From contig CAMWMM010000218.1 in the NCBI GenBank assembly GCA_947175285.1, positions 1 to 7,867 of the forward strand: a stretch of DNA of 7,867 bases. Direction: 5' to 3'. Each line of letters starts with the position of its first letter. Positions within the stretch are counted from its first letter, which is position 1. The translations under genes were made by a program, and so were the position numbers. The DNA comes from an uncultured Lachnospiraceae bacterium (GTDB taxonomy: Bacteria > Bacillota_A > Clostridia > Lachnospirales > Lachnospiraceae). This document shows, in pieces, positions 1 through 6,325 of the stretch. The notes beneath the pieces are model-generated. The model was given only the letters and a program-made list of their open reading frames with translations. It was not told where the DNA came from and made no database searches.

Positions 1-1009
1 CTTCCCAGTTGTTAATCAGAATCGGACGTTTCCTGTCTTTATACGTACCGCGCAAAAGGTGTTTTCTCTATAGTTTGTGGAACGTGTTCGGCATGGCATC
101 CAGTCCCTTATCCGTATAGACCATCACAACCTCAGGCGCCTGAAAACTCTCATTAGGCTCCAGTTTCCAACAGAAATCTTCCGGATAGATTCCCATGGAC
201 ATACGCACGGAGTCAAACTGTGAGACTTCCGCCTGCGCACGGAAGTTCCCGGAATATACAAAGTTCATGGCGTATACTTCTCCATGCTCCTGTGTCGTAT
301 TTTTATCCACCAATGCTAAAAAAGGATGATTCTGATGACTGGACTTTCCTCTGAAGGAGCTGACACTCTGAATCCCGTATCCGAGCGTCTTTCTCTGGAT
401 ATGACGCTCCCTTGCCCAGCTTCCGTGCAGGGAAATCATATCGAAGTCCTTATTATCCATATCAATACATGCAGATGACACTTTTGTCAGATAAAAATAT
501 TCTTTCCCGATATTTGTCACTTTCACGCTTCTCGTTATGACATCTATGTCGTCAAATGCAGTATAGAGCAATTCCACTTGTATTCCTGCAAATTTATCCT
601 GACAAATCAGTTTTAATGTACTGCATTCTTTCTCTGTTCCAAACGTTGCCGGCAGCCCTGTCAGTTTTGGTTTTCCCTCCAGAATTTCATGTGATACATA
701 AGAAAGCATAGCTCCGGCATGTCCTCCGGCAGTCCTGACAGCAAAACAGCTTTCTCTATAATCGCCCATCCCCCCCGTAGGATATTCAAAAGGAAAACAG
801 TCATAGAATGCACAGCGCTCCCTGTTGTTTTTACCAGGTACAAAAGGCGGTTCCTCCGTTCTTAACAAATAAGCAGCCTCCGCCTCTTTCAGACGCTTTC
901 CGTAATAAATATGACCGACAAAATTTTCCTCGTCTACAATCCCTATCATATAACTTGTATTCGGGGTATCCAGTTTAAAAACTCTTTCTTTCTCGTTATA
1001 CGTTATCAT
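1..1009 (-). pseudogene. GH36 alpha-galactosidase, 5' part, interrupted by an in-frame TAG; continues beyond the window
   Basis: The family hydrolyses terminal alpha-1,6-galactose from raffinose-type oligosaccharides in the cytoplasm; no signal peptide is visible. The first 313 codons (ATG at 1009) form the N-terminal beta-sandwich of GH36: GDYRES near residue 83, LHGSWARER near 194, SSFRGKSSHQNHPF near 217, YSGNF near 252, and a PEVVMVYTDKGL segment near 292. After FHKL the frame meets TAG (70-68), then continues without a break as RKHLLRG...RPILINNWE to base 1, the conserved entry to the catalytic barrel. Relatives read LYR here, so a Tyr codon (TAC or TAT) differs from this TAG by one base. 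The family is usually about 720-750 residues, and the catalytic Asp residues lie past the window edge, so a 313-residue product would be inactive. An AGGAGG lies 12 nt before the ATG. Family assignment is very secure; whether the TAG is a true mutation, a sequencing error or a suppressed codon cannot be told here. Confidence 0.85.
68..70 (-). other. In-frame amber codon within the GH36 reading frame
   Basis: Read on the minus strand the codons are CAC AAA CTA TAG AGA AAA CAC, giving H-K-L-stop-R-K-H. The family consensus at this place is (F/Y)H-x-L-Y-R, so the stop replaces Tyr. The same codon TAG ends the S66 gene at 7273-7271, so it acts as a normal stop elsewhere in the window. Confidence 0.85.
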
Positions 1010-1012
1010 ATC

Positions 1013-1077
1013 GCTATTCTTCCTCCTGATTTAGTATCATAAACGCTGTCTATAACTTCTAATATATCAAGAATAGC
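1013..1077 (-). repeat. Inverted repeat in the alpha-galactosidase leader, flanking the ribosome binding site
   Basis: GCTATTCTT on the minus strand (1077-1069) is perfectly complementary to AAGAATAGC (1021-1013), with 47 bases between the arms. The second arm sits between the Shine-Dalgarno AGGAGG (1027-1022) and the ATG at 1009. Pairing in mRNA would place the ribosome binding site at the closing base of the stem and cover the spacer to the start codon. The arms could equally be a divided operator. The rest of the 127-base gap (1010-1136) is AT-rich. I see a TATGCT (1080-1075) that could be a -10 but no good -35, and no convincing terminator for the upstream gene. Confidence 0.4.
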
Positions 1078-1136
1078 ATATTTTCTTCCTTTTTTAAACT
1101 ATTTTTTAGCTTAAAATTTACAAAATTTATTCCCGT

Positions 1137-1871
1137 TTAATCAAATAAAATTTCATCCACCGTAACGAACTCATATCCCTGCTTTTGCAGTTCATCAATC
1201 ACGTAAAGAGCCGCCGTTACCGTAGGGGCATAGCTGTCATGCATCAAAATAATGGCGTTTTCCTCCGCTTTTGACAAAATTTTTCTCTCTATACTGTCTG
1301 CACTGTTGGAACACCAGTCTAACGGATCAATGCTCCAGAGTACCGGAAACATATTCAGTTCCGACTCCAACGACTTTTCCCATGTACCATAAGGCGGCCG
1401 CACAAAAAGGACTTCCTCTCCCGTAATTCCGTTTATGATTTCATTTGTCCGAATCAGCTCCTCTTTGAATCCTTCCCGGTTCGACTTAGTCAACTGTATG
1501 TGGCTGTAAGTGTGATTGCCGATTAAATGTCCTTCCTCCTGCATCCGCTTAATGATATCCGGGTGAAGTTCCGCATGTTCCCCTGTCACAAAAAACGTAG
1601 CCACCACGCCGCGCTCTTTTAATCCGTCCAGAAGCTGTTCCGTATAGTACGGATGCGGACCGTCATCAAAAGTAAGCGCAATCTTACAGGATTCATTTTT
1701 CTCCCGCTCTATTAAAACTTTCTCCACCGTAATGACGTTATCTTCTTCTATTTTCTGCGCGGTGATTTTCATTTCCGGCTCTTTTTCATGTTTTCTTCCC
1801 AGAAAATAGAAAAGCAGACTCACAATCAATATTACAGAAAAGAAGAATAACCGTTTTTTCTGAATGGACAT
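1137..1871 (-). CDS. Membrane-anchored polysaccharide deacetylase (NodB homology domain, CE4)
   Basis: The protein is a 244-residue CE4 esterase that probably removes N-acetyl groups from peptidoglycan sugars or another envelope glycan outside the membrane. A single hydrophobic segment (residues 8-25) follows the basic KKR, with no obvious cleavage site, so it is likely a type II anchor. A charged linker runs to about residue 62. All five CE4 motifs are present: TFDDGP (67-72, base D69, metal D70), H120-T-Y-S-H124 (metal ligands), RPPYG (158-162), D185-W186, and the catalytic His in LMHD (209-212). The catalytic set is therefore intact. The start is supported by AGGAG at 1883-1879, 7 nt from the ATG. 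It begins 22 bases after the sensor kinase gene and is probably cotranscribed with it, pointing to two-component control of cell-wall modification. The substrate (peptidoglycan GlcNAc, MurNAc or an exopolysaccharide) cannot be read from the sequence. Confidence 0.92.
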   Translation of the reverse strand: MSIQKKRLFFFSVILIVSLLFYFLGRKHEKEPEMKITAQKIEEDNVITVEKVLIEREKNESCKIALTFDDGPHPYYTEQLLDGLKERGVVATFFVTGEHAELHPDIIKRMQEEGHLIGNHTYSHIQLTKSNREGFKEELIRTNEIINGITGEEVLFVRPPYGTWEKSLESELNMFPVLWSIDPLDWCSNSADSIERKILSKAEENAIILMHDSYAPTVTAALYVIDELQKQGYEFVTVDEILFD

Positions 1872-1893
1872 GAACCTGCTCCTTATTTATTAT

Positions 1894-3087
1894 TCAATTA
1901 TATATATGCGGTAAAGTCACTTGAAATGCTTTTGTATACCCGTCTCTGCACTGACGCTCCAGTTGTATATCTCCGCCATGCATACGAATGATTTTCGCGG
2001 ATATGCTAAGTCCCAATCCGCTGCCGCCTCTGGTGCTGCGCGCCTTATCCCCCCTGGAAAAAGGCTCGAAAATGTGTTCCGCCAGTTCATCATCTATCAT
2101 GACGCCGTTATCGGCTATACGGAGCTGATACTGCTCATTCAAACTGACAAGCACTTTTGTTCCTCTGTCATTATATTTGACTGAATTAGTCAGTATATTG
2201 GTAATTGCGCGGCTCATCTGCACTTTATCCACTTCGCAGGGGAATTCCCCTTCCGGTATGTCAATTGTCACTTCCATGCCCTTTTCTTCAAAGTCCGAAT
2301 AAAGCAGGGCTGTATTTTCCCGAAGCAGTTCTCCTAAATCCGTCTTTTCTTTATGTAAAGCAAAGCCGTCGCTGTCCAGTTTCACATACTCAAACAACAG
2401 TGTGATTAACTCGTCCATCCGCATGGATTTCGTATAGATTGCCTGCAGATATTCTTTCTTTTTTTCCTCTTCTTTCACCATATTATCGGAAAGCGCTTTT
2501 GCATAACCGACAACTGTTGTAATCGGGGTTTTAATATCATGTGCAATATCGGACAACAAAAGATTTCTCTTTCTGTCGTATGCTTCCTTTTGTTCCTTTT
2601 CCATTCGCAAAAGTTCATTCATCTTGCGCGATACTGCCCGACAGTACCAATATATCGAAATTACATATGGCAATAATGCAATCAAAAGCATTAGCAGAAA
2701 AATAAGAATAACCGCCAACTGATAGATATCAATCAATAACGGATTCCGTATTCCCTCCAAAGCAGGTGAGTCGATGCTTAAACGCACACCGTTTCCCATA
2801 TTTCTTCCAATAATCCTCTGCAGCCATCCTCTGATTGTTTCCGGCAGAAGTGAGACAAACGCCAATCCCAGCGATTGCAGCATGAGACTTAACATATTTC
2901 CGTCCTGTGTCACTATGGAGAATGGTCCAATCCGCATTACTTCTATTAAAAAGGGCAATACCACAAAGCTGTAAAATATTTGTATCAGCTCCTCACTGAT
3001 ATAAATAAACGGCAGTATTAGTAAAAAACGCTTTATCAGAAACCATTTTAATGATTTAACGTCCTCCCGGTCATTCCGCGTCTTCAT
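1894..3087 (-). CDS. Two-component sensor histidine kinase, VanS-like
   Basis: The gene encodes a 397-residue membrane histidine kinase. Hydrophobic segments lie at about residues 19-50 (broken by SEELIQ) and 119-148, with about 70 residues between them predicted to face outward. That loop is rather hydrophobic (around 64-82). A charged linker (about 150-175) leads to the HisKA H-box DIAHDIKTP with phospho-acceptor H183. The ATPase domain shows the N box (NILTNSVKYN, 297-306), G1 (DNG, 326-328), F box (FEPFSRGDKAR, 340-350) and G2 (GGSGLGLSIS, 354-363). All catalytic motifs are intact. The start follows GAGGGAG (3105-3099) by 11 nt, somewhat long. It sits 80 bases after the response regulator gene, the longest gap in this operon, and that gap holds two hairpins. 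It is the likely partner of that regulator. The stimulus is unknown; the downstream deacetylase and upstream membrane protein suggest envelope stress. Confidence 0.93.
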   Translation of the reverse strand: MKTRNDREDVKSLKWFLIKRFLLILPFIYISEELIQIFYSFVVLPFLIEVMRIGPFSIVTQDGNMLSLMLQSLGLAFVSLLPETIRGWLQRIIGRNMGNGVRLSIDSPALEGIRNPLLIDIYQLAVILIFLLMLLIALLPYVISIYWYCRAVSRKMNELLRMEKEQKEAYDRKRNLLLSDIAHDIKTPITTVVGYAKALSDNMVKEEEKKKEYLQAIYTKSMRMDELITLLFEYVKLDSDGFALHKEKTDLGELLRENTALLYSDFEEKGMEVTIDIPEGEFPCEVDKVQMSRAITNILTNSVKYNDRGTKVLVSLNEQYQLRIADNGVMIDDELAEHIFEPFSRGDKARSTRGGSGLGLSISAKIIRMHGGDIQLERQCRDGYTKAFQVTLPHIYN

Positions 3088-3128
3088 ATCGCTTTCTACT
3101 CCCTCGTGCTCTCATTTTAACCCAGTCC

Positions 3129-3156
3129 GTGAGTTTGGACGTAAGAACAAACTCAC
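3129..3156 (-). repeat. Inverted repeat in the regulator-kinase gap (hairpin A)
   Basis: GTGAGTTT (3129-3136) and AAACTCAC (3149-3156) form a perfect 8-bp stem with a 12-base loop. It lies wholly in the 80-base gap before the sensor kinase gene and directly abuts hairpin B. No T-run follows on the transcribed strand (the next bases are GGACTGGG), so it is not a typical intrinsic terminator. It may be an attenuating, processing or stabilising element. Confidence 0.5.
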
Positions 3157-3180
3157 ATGTGAAGAATTTATTCTTCACAT
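3157..3180 (-). repeat. Perfect 10-bp hairpin spanning the stop codon of the response regulator (hairpin B)
   Basis: ATGTGAAGAA (3157-3166) and TTCTTCACAT (3171-3180) are perfectly complementary with a 4-base loop (TTTA). On the transcript the stem starts inside the last codons of the regulator, and the TAA stop (3170-3168) forms most of the loop. No T-tract follows. In RNA a terminating ribosome would melt it, so it could couple termination of the regulator to expression of the kinase, or protect a processed 3' end. Confidence 0.6.
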
Positions 3181-3878
3181 TTTTCAAGTCGGTACCCCAA
3201 TCCGCGGATTGTCTTAATATAGGCATTGGCATCTTCACTTAACTTGGCGCGGAGTTTACTGATGCATACCATAATGTTATTATCCGACACGAGATAGTCA
3301 TCGCCCCATCCCTCTTCAAAAAGCTGCTGCTTTGTAAATACTTTTCCTGGATTTTCCATAAAAAGCCTCATAATCTTAAATTCTACGGAGGTCAGTTCAA
3401 TGCTGCGCTCCCCCTGCATCAACATGCAGGAATTTAAATCCAATTTTAAATCCCGCAGCGTCAGCTCCTCCACCTGTTTTTGTTTACCTGCGCCCAGCGC
3501 ATAAAATCTGCGGATATTGGAATTGACTCTGGCAACAGCCTCTAGCGGCTGAAACGGTTTCGTGATATAGTCATCCGCTCCCAAATCCAGTCCGAGTATC
3601 TTATCGGAATCCGTACCCTTAGCCGAAAGCATAATGACCGGAATATTGCTGTTTTCCCTGATATTTTGCAGTACCCGGTACCCGTCTATCCCCGGCATCA
3701 TAATATCCAGAATCACCAAGTCAATCCCTTCACTGCGAAGCGACTCTTCCTGCAATGCAGACAGCGCCTGTGCGCCGTCTGCTGCTTCTACGACATCATA
3801 TCCGTCTTTTTCCAGATAAAGACGAAGCAGGTCCCGGATTTCCGGTTCGTCATCAACAACTAATATTTTATAGCCCAT
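3168..3878 (-). CDS. OmpR/PhoB-family response regulator, VanR-like
   Basis: The gene encodes a 236-residue two-domain DNA-binding regulator. The receiver domain (about 1-120) has the acidic pocket D9-D10, phospho-acceptor D58 (in VILDIMMPG), the conserved S85 (in MLSAKG) and K107 (in ITKPF). A short linker leads to a winged-helix effector domain (about 135-232) with LTSVEFKIMRLF, the WGDDYLVSDNNIMVCISKLRAKL recognition region and a final IKTIRGLGYRLE. The WGD motif, the ITKPF-PLE region and the overall pattern resemble VanR, but nothing shows a role in vancomycin resistance, as no vanHAX genes are present. The ATG follows GAGG (3890-3887) by 8 nt and lies 15 bases after the DUF975 stop. The 11-bp-phased direct repeat upstream of DUF975 is a plausible binding site for this protein. 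Confidence 0.95.
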   Translation of the reverse strand: MGYKILVVDDEPEIRDLLRLYLEKDGYDVVEAADGAQALSALQEESLRSEGIDLVILDIMMPGIDGYRVLQNIRENSNIPVIMLSAKGTDSDKILGLDLGADDYITKPFQPLEAVARVNSNIRRFYALGAGKQKQVEELTLRDLKLDLNSCMLMQGERSIELTSVEFKIMRLFMENPGKVFTKQQLFEEGWGDDYLVSDNNIMVCISKLRAKLSEDANAYIKTIRGLGYRLEKCEE

Positions 3879-3893
3879 TTTCCCTACCTCTGT

Positions 3894-4706
3894 TTATACA
3901 TTATCCCTCAGTCCGTAAGTTTGCAGTTTCCTATAAAGTGACGCACGTGTCAGTTGTGTGTAAGGTATAACAAAAAATACCTCCAAAACACCGCATGTCA
4001 ATGCAGCGAGCATATGCCATAAAATGAAAGAAAGGTCCAGTACGAATGTATTCCATTTGTGTCCGTCCATCATCCTTTTGCTGAGAGCTAACACTTCCTG
4101 ATAGGGCATATCCGGGTTTTCAGCAAGAATATAATCTACCATATAATACTGATACTTTTTACAGATACCGGGAATGATAAACAAAAGCGCCCACAAGAAA
4201 ATATGCAAGTCACGGAAAAACGCTGTTTTTATACCATTCTTATAATTATGGTCAAACGTATAACCAAGCTCAGATACATTGCCCACTCCGTCTACACTCT
4301 TTAACATAAAGCGCTGTATCCCGACATAGAGCGGATTTATCAACAGAATGTCAATGGCGAAGGCCACAACCAAAACAATTATCAAACAAATACTAAATAC
4401 AACCGCAAAAGCTATCCATACAGCCGGATCGGCCTGCTCCAATTCCGTTACAGCCGCATTCAGTGAGTCCTCCATCTCATCCGTGATATTGCTTATGACT
4501 ATTTCTCTTTCCTCCGATATTGAGTATTTCTCTGCATTTGCTATATTCTCCGTATTTTCATTATGTGCCGGACCGAATCTGAACTCAAACATCGAACCCG
4601 CACCGCCCCCTATCATGATAACGATTACCGTTACCAACAACACTTTCCAGTAATTCCGCCTTAACGCCTCTTTGGCTCTTTCCTTTAATTCTTTTCTTGT
4701 CCACAT
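3894..4706 (-). CDS. DUF975 family multi-pass membrane protein
   Basis: The protein belongs to DUF975, integral membrane proteins of Firmicutes without an established function. I chose ATG 4706 (270 residues): AGGAG (4720-4716) lies 9 nt before it and the product opens with the family hallmark MWTRKELKERAKEALRRNYW. An ATG 26 codons further up (4784) lacks a good ribosome binding site and overlaps the presumed operator. Hydrophobic segments lie at about residues 20-36, 95-122, 166-185 and 222-249. Between the first two is an acidic loop (about 40-93). The C-terminal half has the family core: FIIPGICKKYQYYMVDYILAENP (176-198), a KRMMDGHKWNTF segment (210-221), LSFILWHMLAALTCG (225-239) and FVIPYTQLTRASLY (245-258). 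It is the first gene of the probable operon with the two-component system and deacetylase, so it may be an accessory or output component of an envelope response. Confidence 0.88.
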   Translation of the reverse strand: MWTRKELKERAKEALRRNYWKVLLVTVIVIMIGGGAGSMFEFRFGPAHNENTENIANAEKYSISEEREIVISNITDEMEDSLNAAVTELEQADPAVWIAFAVVFSICLIIVLVVAFAIDILLINPLYVGIQRFMLKSVDGVGNVSELGYTFDHNYKNGIKTAFFRDLHIFLWALLFIIPGICKKYQYYMVDYILAENPDMPYQEVLALSKRMMDGHKWNTFVLDLSFILWHMLAALTCGVLEVFFVIPYTQLTRASLYRKLQTYGLRDNV

Positions 4707-4715
4707 ATCTTGATT

Positions 4716-4741
4716 CTCCTTTGCTGTTTGTAAATAACAGC
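4716..4741 (-). promoter_or_regulatory. Leader stem-loop and ribosome binding site of the DUF975 gene
   Basis: GCTGTT and AACAGC (4723-4728 and 4736-4741) make a perfect 6-bp inverted repeat with a 7-base loop. It ends 2 nt before the AGGAG at 4720-4716, which sets the start at 4706. If transcription begins near 4745, downstream of the AAGAAT at 4757-4752, the stem would form at the very 5' end of the message. The stem is visible; the transcription start is only a guess. Confidence 0.4.
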
Positions 4742-4751
4742 TTACCATCGG

Positions 4752-4791
4752 ATTCTTAAAAGAAAACCCAAGAAACCTTAACATAACCTTA
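4752..4791 (-). promoter_or_regulatory. Candidate response-regulator operator and promoter upstream of DUF975
   Basis: Reading the minus strand, TAAGGTT occurs exactly twice (4791-4785 and 4780-4774) with four bases between copies, an 11-bp period. Two 7-bp direct repeats one helical turn apart is the known geometry of OmpR/PhoB-class binding sites, and a regulator of this class is encoded two genes downstream. No good -35 is visible; an AAGAAT (4757-4752) matches four of six -10 positions and lies 16 bp beyond the second repeat. A poor -35 overlapped or preceded by such repeats is typical of activated promoters. The repeats are seen; operator function and autoregulation are inferred. Confidence 0.45.
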
Positions 4792-4806
4792 TTTCGGATT
4801 CGAAAT
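4791..4806 (-). repeat. Small inverted repeat directly after the activase stop codon
   Basis: ATTTCG (4791-4796) and CGAAAT (4801-4806) form a perfect 6-bp stem with a 4-base loop, beginning right after the TAA (4809-4807) of the reductive activase. No T-run follows on the transcribed strand, so it is at best a weak terminator. The 8-mer TCGGATTC in it (4794-4801) recurs at 4748-4755, on the other side of the candidate operator. Confidence 0.3.
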
Positions 4807-6309
4807 TTATATAGGAAAGTTCAGATAACCCAGATAAAGGGATTCAAAGTTCTCCTGCTCTGCCAGATTGACGCTCTCTATACCGCACAGTTTCTGCTCC
4901 AGCGATTCTTTACTGACTTGTTGCGTTACCAAATCTCTTCCTATTTTAAAGGCACCTGCTAAGGAAGTATTACCGACGGCTTGCGTGACCTCACGCACAC
5001 TCTCCGGCAAAAGACCAATCTTAACCGCTGCCTCTACATCCAGATAATAACCGAAGCCCCCGGCAAGATAAACCTTTGCAATCTTTGGAGAACCCATTTT
5101 TTCACACAAAATCTCAACGCCCGCACGGACTGCTGCTTTCGCCATCTGCAAATCACGGATATCTTTCTGTGTCAGATGAATCTGCTCTGTCCTGCCGGGC
5201 AGGGGGATTGTAATTCCACTCTCAAAATATGGCTCTGCCAGAAGCCCTGTCTCATCTATAATGCCTTTGGCAAGCAAAGAAGCAGTCAATGCAATCATGT
5301 CGCTTCCCTGTACTGATGTGCCTGCGCCGCCCTCAAAGGCGGGACCTGCCGCCGTCGCCGTCACAATCATACGTTTACCGTCCGTAATTGCCATCTCTCC
5401 GTTCGTGCCAAGATCTATAAACAGCACGGTGCCGTCCGAGTCATCAAGTGAAATACTTCGCGGGAATAAATGACAATGATAAAGTCCAGCTACAATATCT
5501 CCGCCTACAAACGTACTGACACCCGGCGTCACATAGACCGGGAAAGTCAATGTTTCTGATGTCACGGCGCAGCCTTCCGGCATCGTACATTGCTGTAAGC
5601 CAATCTCTACCGGCGTAAAAGGACTTTTCCCAAGGCTTTCCGTCGGAAGCCCCATCAATAAATGCTCCATTGTTGTATTGCCTGCAATGCACATACAGCG
5701 TATGGAAGTATTGCGGAATCTGTTCACGCCGTCCTGCAATACTTTCCATACACTGCTTCGTAATTCTTCCGCATGCCCCATGCCTGCTGCCCGTATTCTG
5801 GAAAGAACATCCGCCCCATAGCTTCTCTGCGGATTCAGGGCGCAGCAGGTATCCAGTACCTCTCCTGTCTGCACATCCATTAACTGCATGGCAATGGTCG
5901 TTGTTCCTAAATCTACGGCAATGATACTGCCTGTGCTTCCATTTTCCTGACTTTTATGGTCAATATCGCCTGACATTTCTATCATATCCGTTATAATATC
6001 TATTTTCTGAGAGGTTGGAAAATCCGGACGGATGACACAGTTGTTTTTCGGTCTTGCCATACAGGCAAGCCGGTATCCCTGACGCAGTTCATCCGGTGTA
6101 AATGCCGTTCTTTCCGTGCTTCCGGGAAGCGGTGCCGCTTGCAGAAACTGCACCCTGCACCTCTGGCATTTTCCCGTTCCGCCGCAAAAATTTTCGGAAA
6201 TCAGATTATTTTTCAACAGGGTTGACATCAATGTCTCATCCGTATGATGTGTCACATTTTTTTTGACCGATTCGCTCACTGCAATCGTAATTTGAATATA
6301 CTCAGACAA
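4807..6309 (-). CDS. 2Fe-2S ferredoxin / ASKHA domain reductive activase (DUF4445, RACo-like)
   Basis: The protein resembles the RACo-type ATP-dependent activators that reduce inactive Co(II) corrinoid proteins. Starting at TTG 6309 it has 500 residues. The N-terminal ferredoxin domain has Cys42, Cys48, Cys51 (CGGTGKCQRC) and Cys83 (LACMARP), a 2Fe-2S pattern. The ASKHA domain follows from about 127: IAVDLGTTTIAM (phosphate 1), NPQRSYGADVLSRI, CIAGNTTMEHLL, VGGDIVAG, FIDLGTNGEMA (phosphate 2), GPAFEGG and VYLAGGFG. There is no C-terminal 4Fe-4S pair as in RamA. The TTG is favoured because AAGGAG (6325-6320) lies 10 nt before it, inside the DUF4250 gene. ATG codons at 6342 and 6330 are alternatives but have no ribosome binding site and give overlaps of 41 or 29 bases. 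No corrinoid methyltransferase is encoded nearby, so the target is unknown. Confidence 0.87.
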   Translation of the reverse strand: MSEYIQITIAVSESVKKNVTHHTDETLMSTLLKNNLISENFCGGTGKCQRCRVQFLQAAPLPGSTERTAFTPDELRQGYRLACMARPKNNCVIRPDFPTSQKIDIITDMIEMSGDIDHKSQENGSTGSIIAVDLGTTTIAMQLMDVQTGEVLDTCCALNPQRSYGADVLSRIRAAGMGHAEELRSSVWKVLQDGVNRFRNTSIRCMCIAGNTTMEHLLMGLPTESLGKSPFTPVEIGLQQCTMPEGCAVTSETLTFPVYVTPGVSTFVGGDIVAGLYHCHLFPRSISLDDSDGTVLFIDLGTNGEMAITDGKRMIVTATAAGPAFEGGAGTSVQGSDMIALTASLLAKGIIDETGLLAEPYFESGITIPLPGRTEQIHLTQKDIRDLQMAKAAVRAGVEILCEKMGSPKIAKVYLAGGFGYYLDVEAAVKIGLLPESVREVTQAVGNTSLAGAFKIGRDLVTQQVSKESLEQKLCGIESVNLAEQENFESLYLGYLNFPI

Positions 6310-6325
6310 ACTGATTTTTCTCCTT
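6302..6325 (-). promoter_or_regulatory. Translational coupling junction: DUF4250 stop overlapping a TTG start
   Basis: AAGGAG (6325-6320) lies in the last codons of DUF4250 and precedes TTG (6309-6307) by 10 nt. The DUF4250 stop TGA is at 6304-6302, so the two frames share 8 bases (TTGTCTGA). This arrangement would allow terminating ribosomes to restart on the activase frame. It is the basis for preferring the TTG start. Confidence 0.5.

Noticed and set aside
1..70. Genome-wide TAG recoding as the cause of the broken GH36 frame
   Set aside because: TAG clearly ends the S66 gene one base before the next gene, and no other in-frame TAG occurs in the intact genes here.
3129..3180. Rho-independent terminators between regulator and kinase
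   Set aside because: The stems are not GC-rich and no T-run follows on the transcribed strand.
3168..3878. A vancomycin-resistance locus, given the VanR/VanS resemblance
   Set aside because: No vanH, vanA-type ligase, vanX or vanY gene is near; such VanRS-like pairs are common in Clostridia for other functions.
4348..4653. 101-codon plus-strand frame across DUF975
   Set aside because: It is a Ser/Thr-rich antisense shadow of membrane-segment codons, without family features.
4704..4784. Longer start of the DUF975 gene at 4784
   Set aside because: It lacks a proper ribosome binding site, adds residues not typical of the family, and would put coding sequence over the phased repeat; AGGAG supports 4706.
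5444..5749. 101-codon minus-strand frame inside the activase gene
   Set aside because: It overlaps conserved ASKHA motifs in another frame and its translation resembles no known family.
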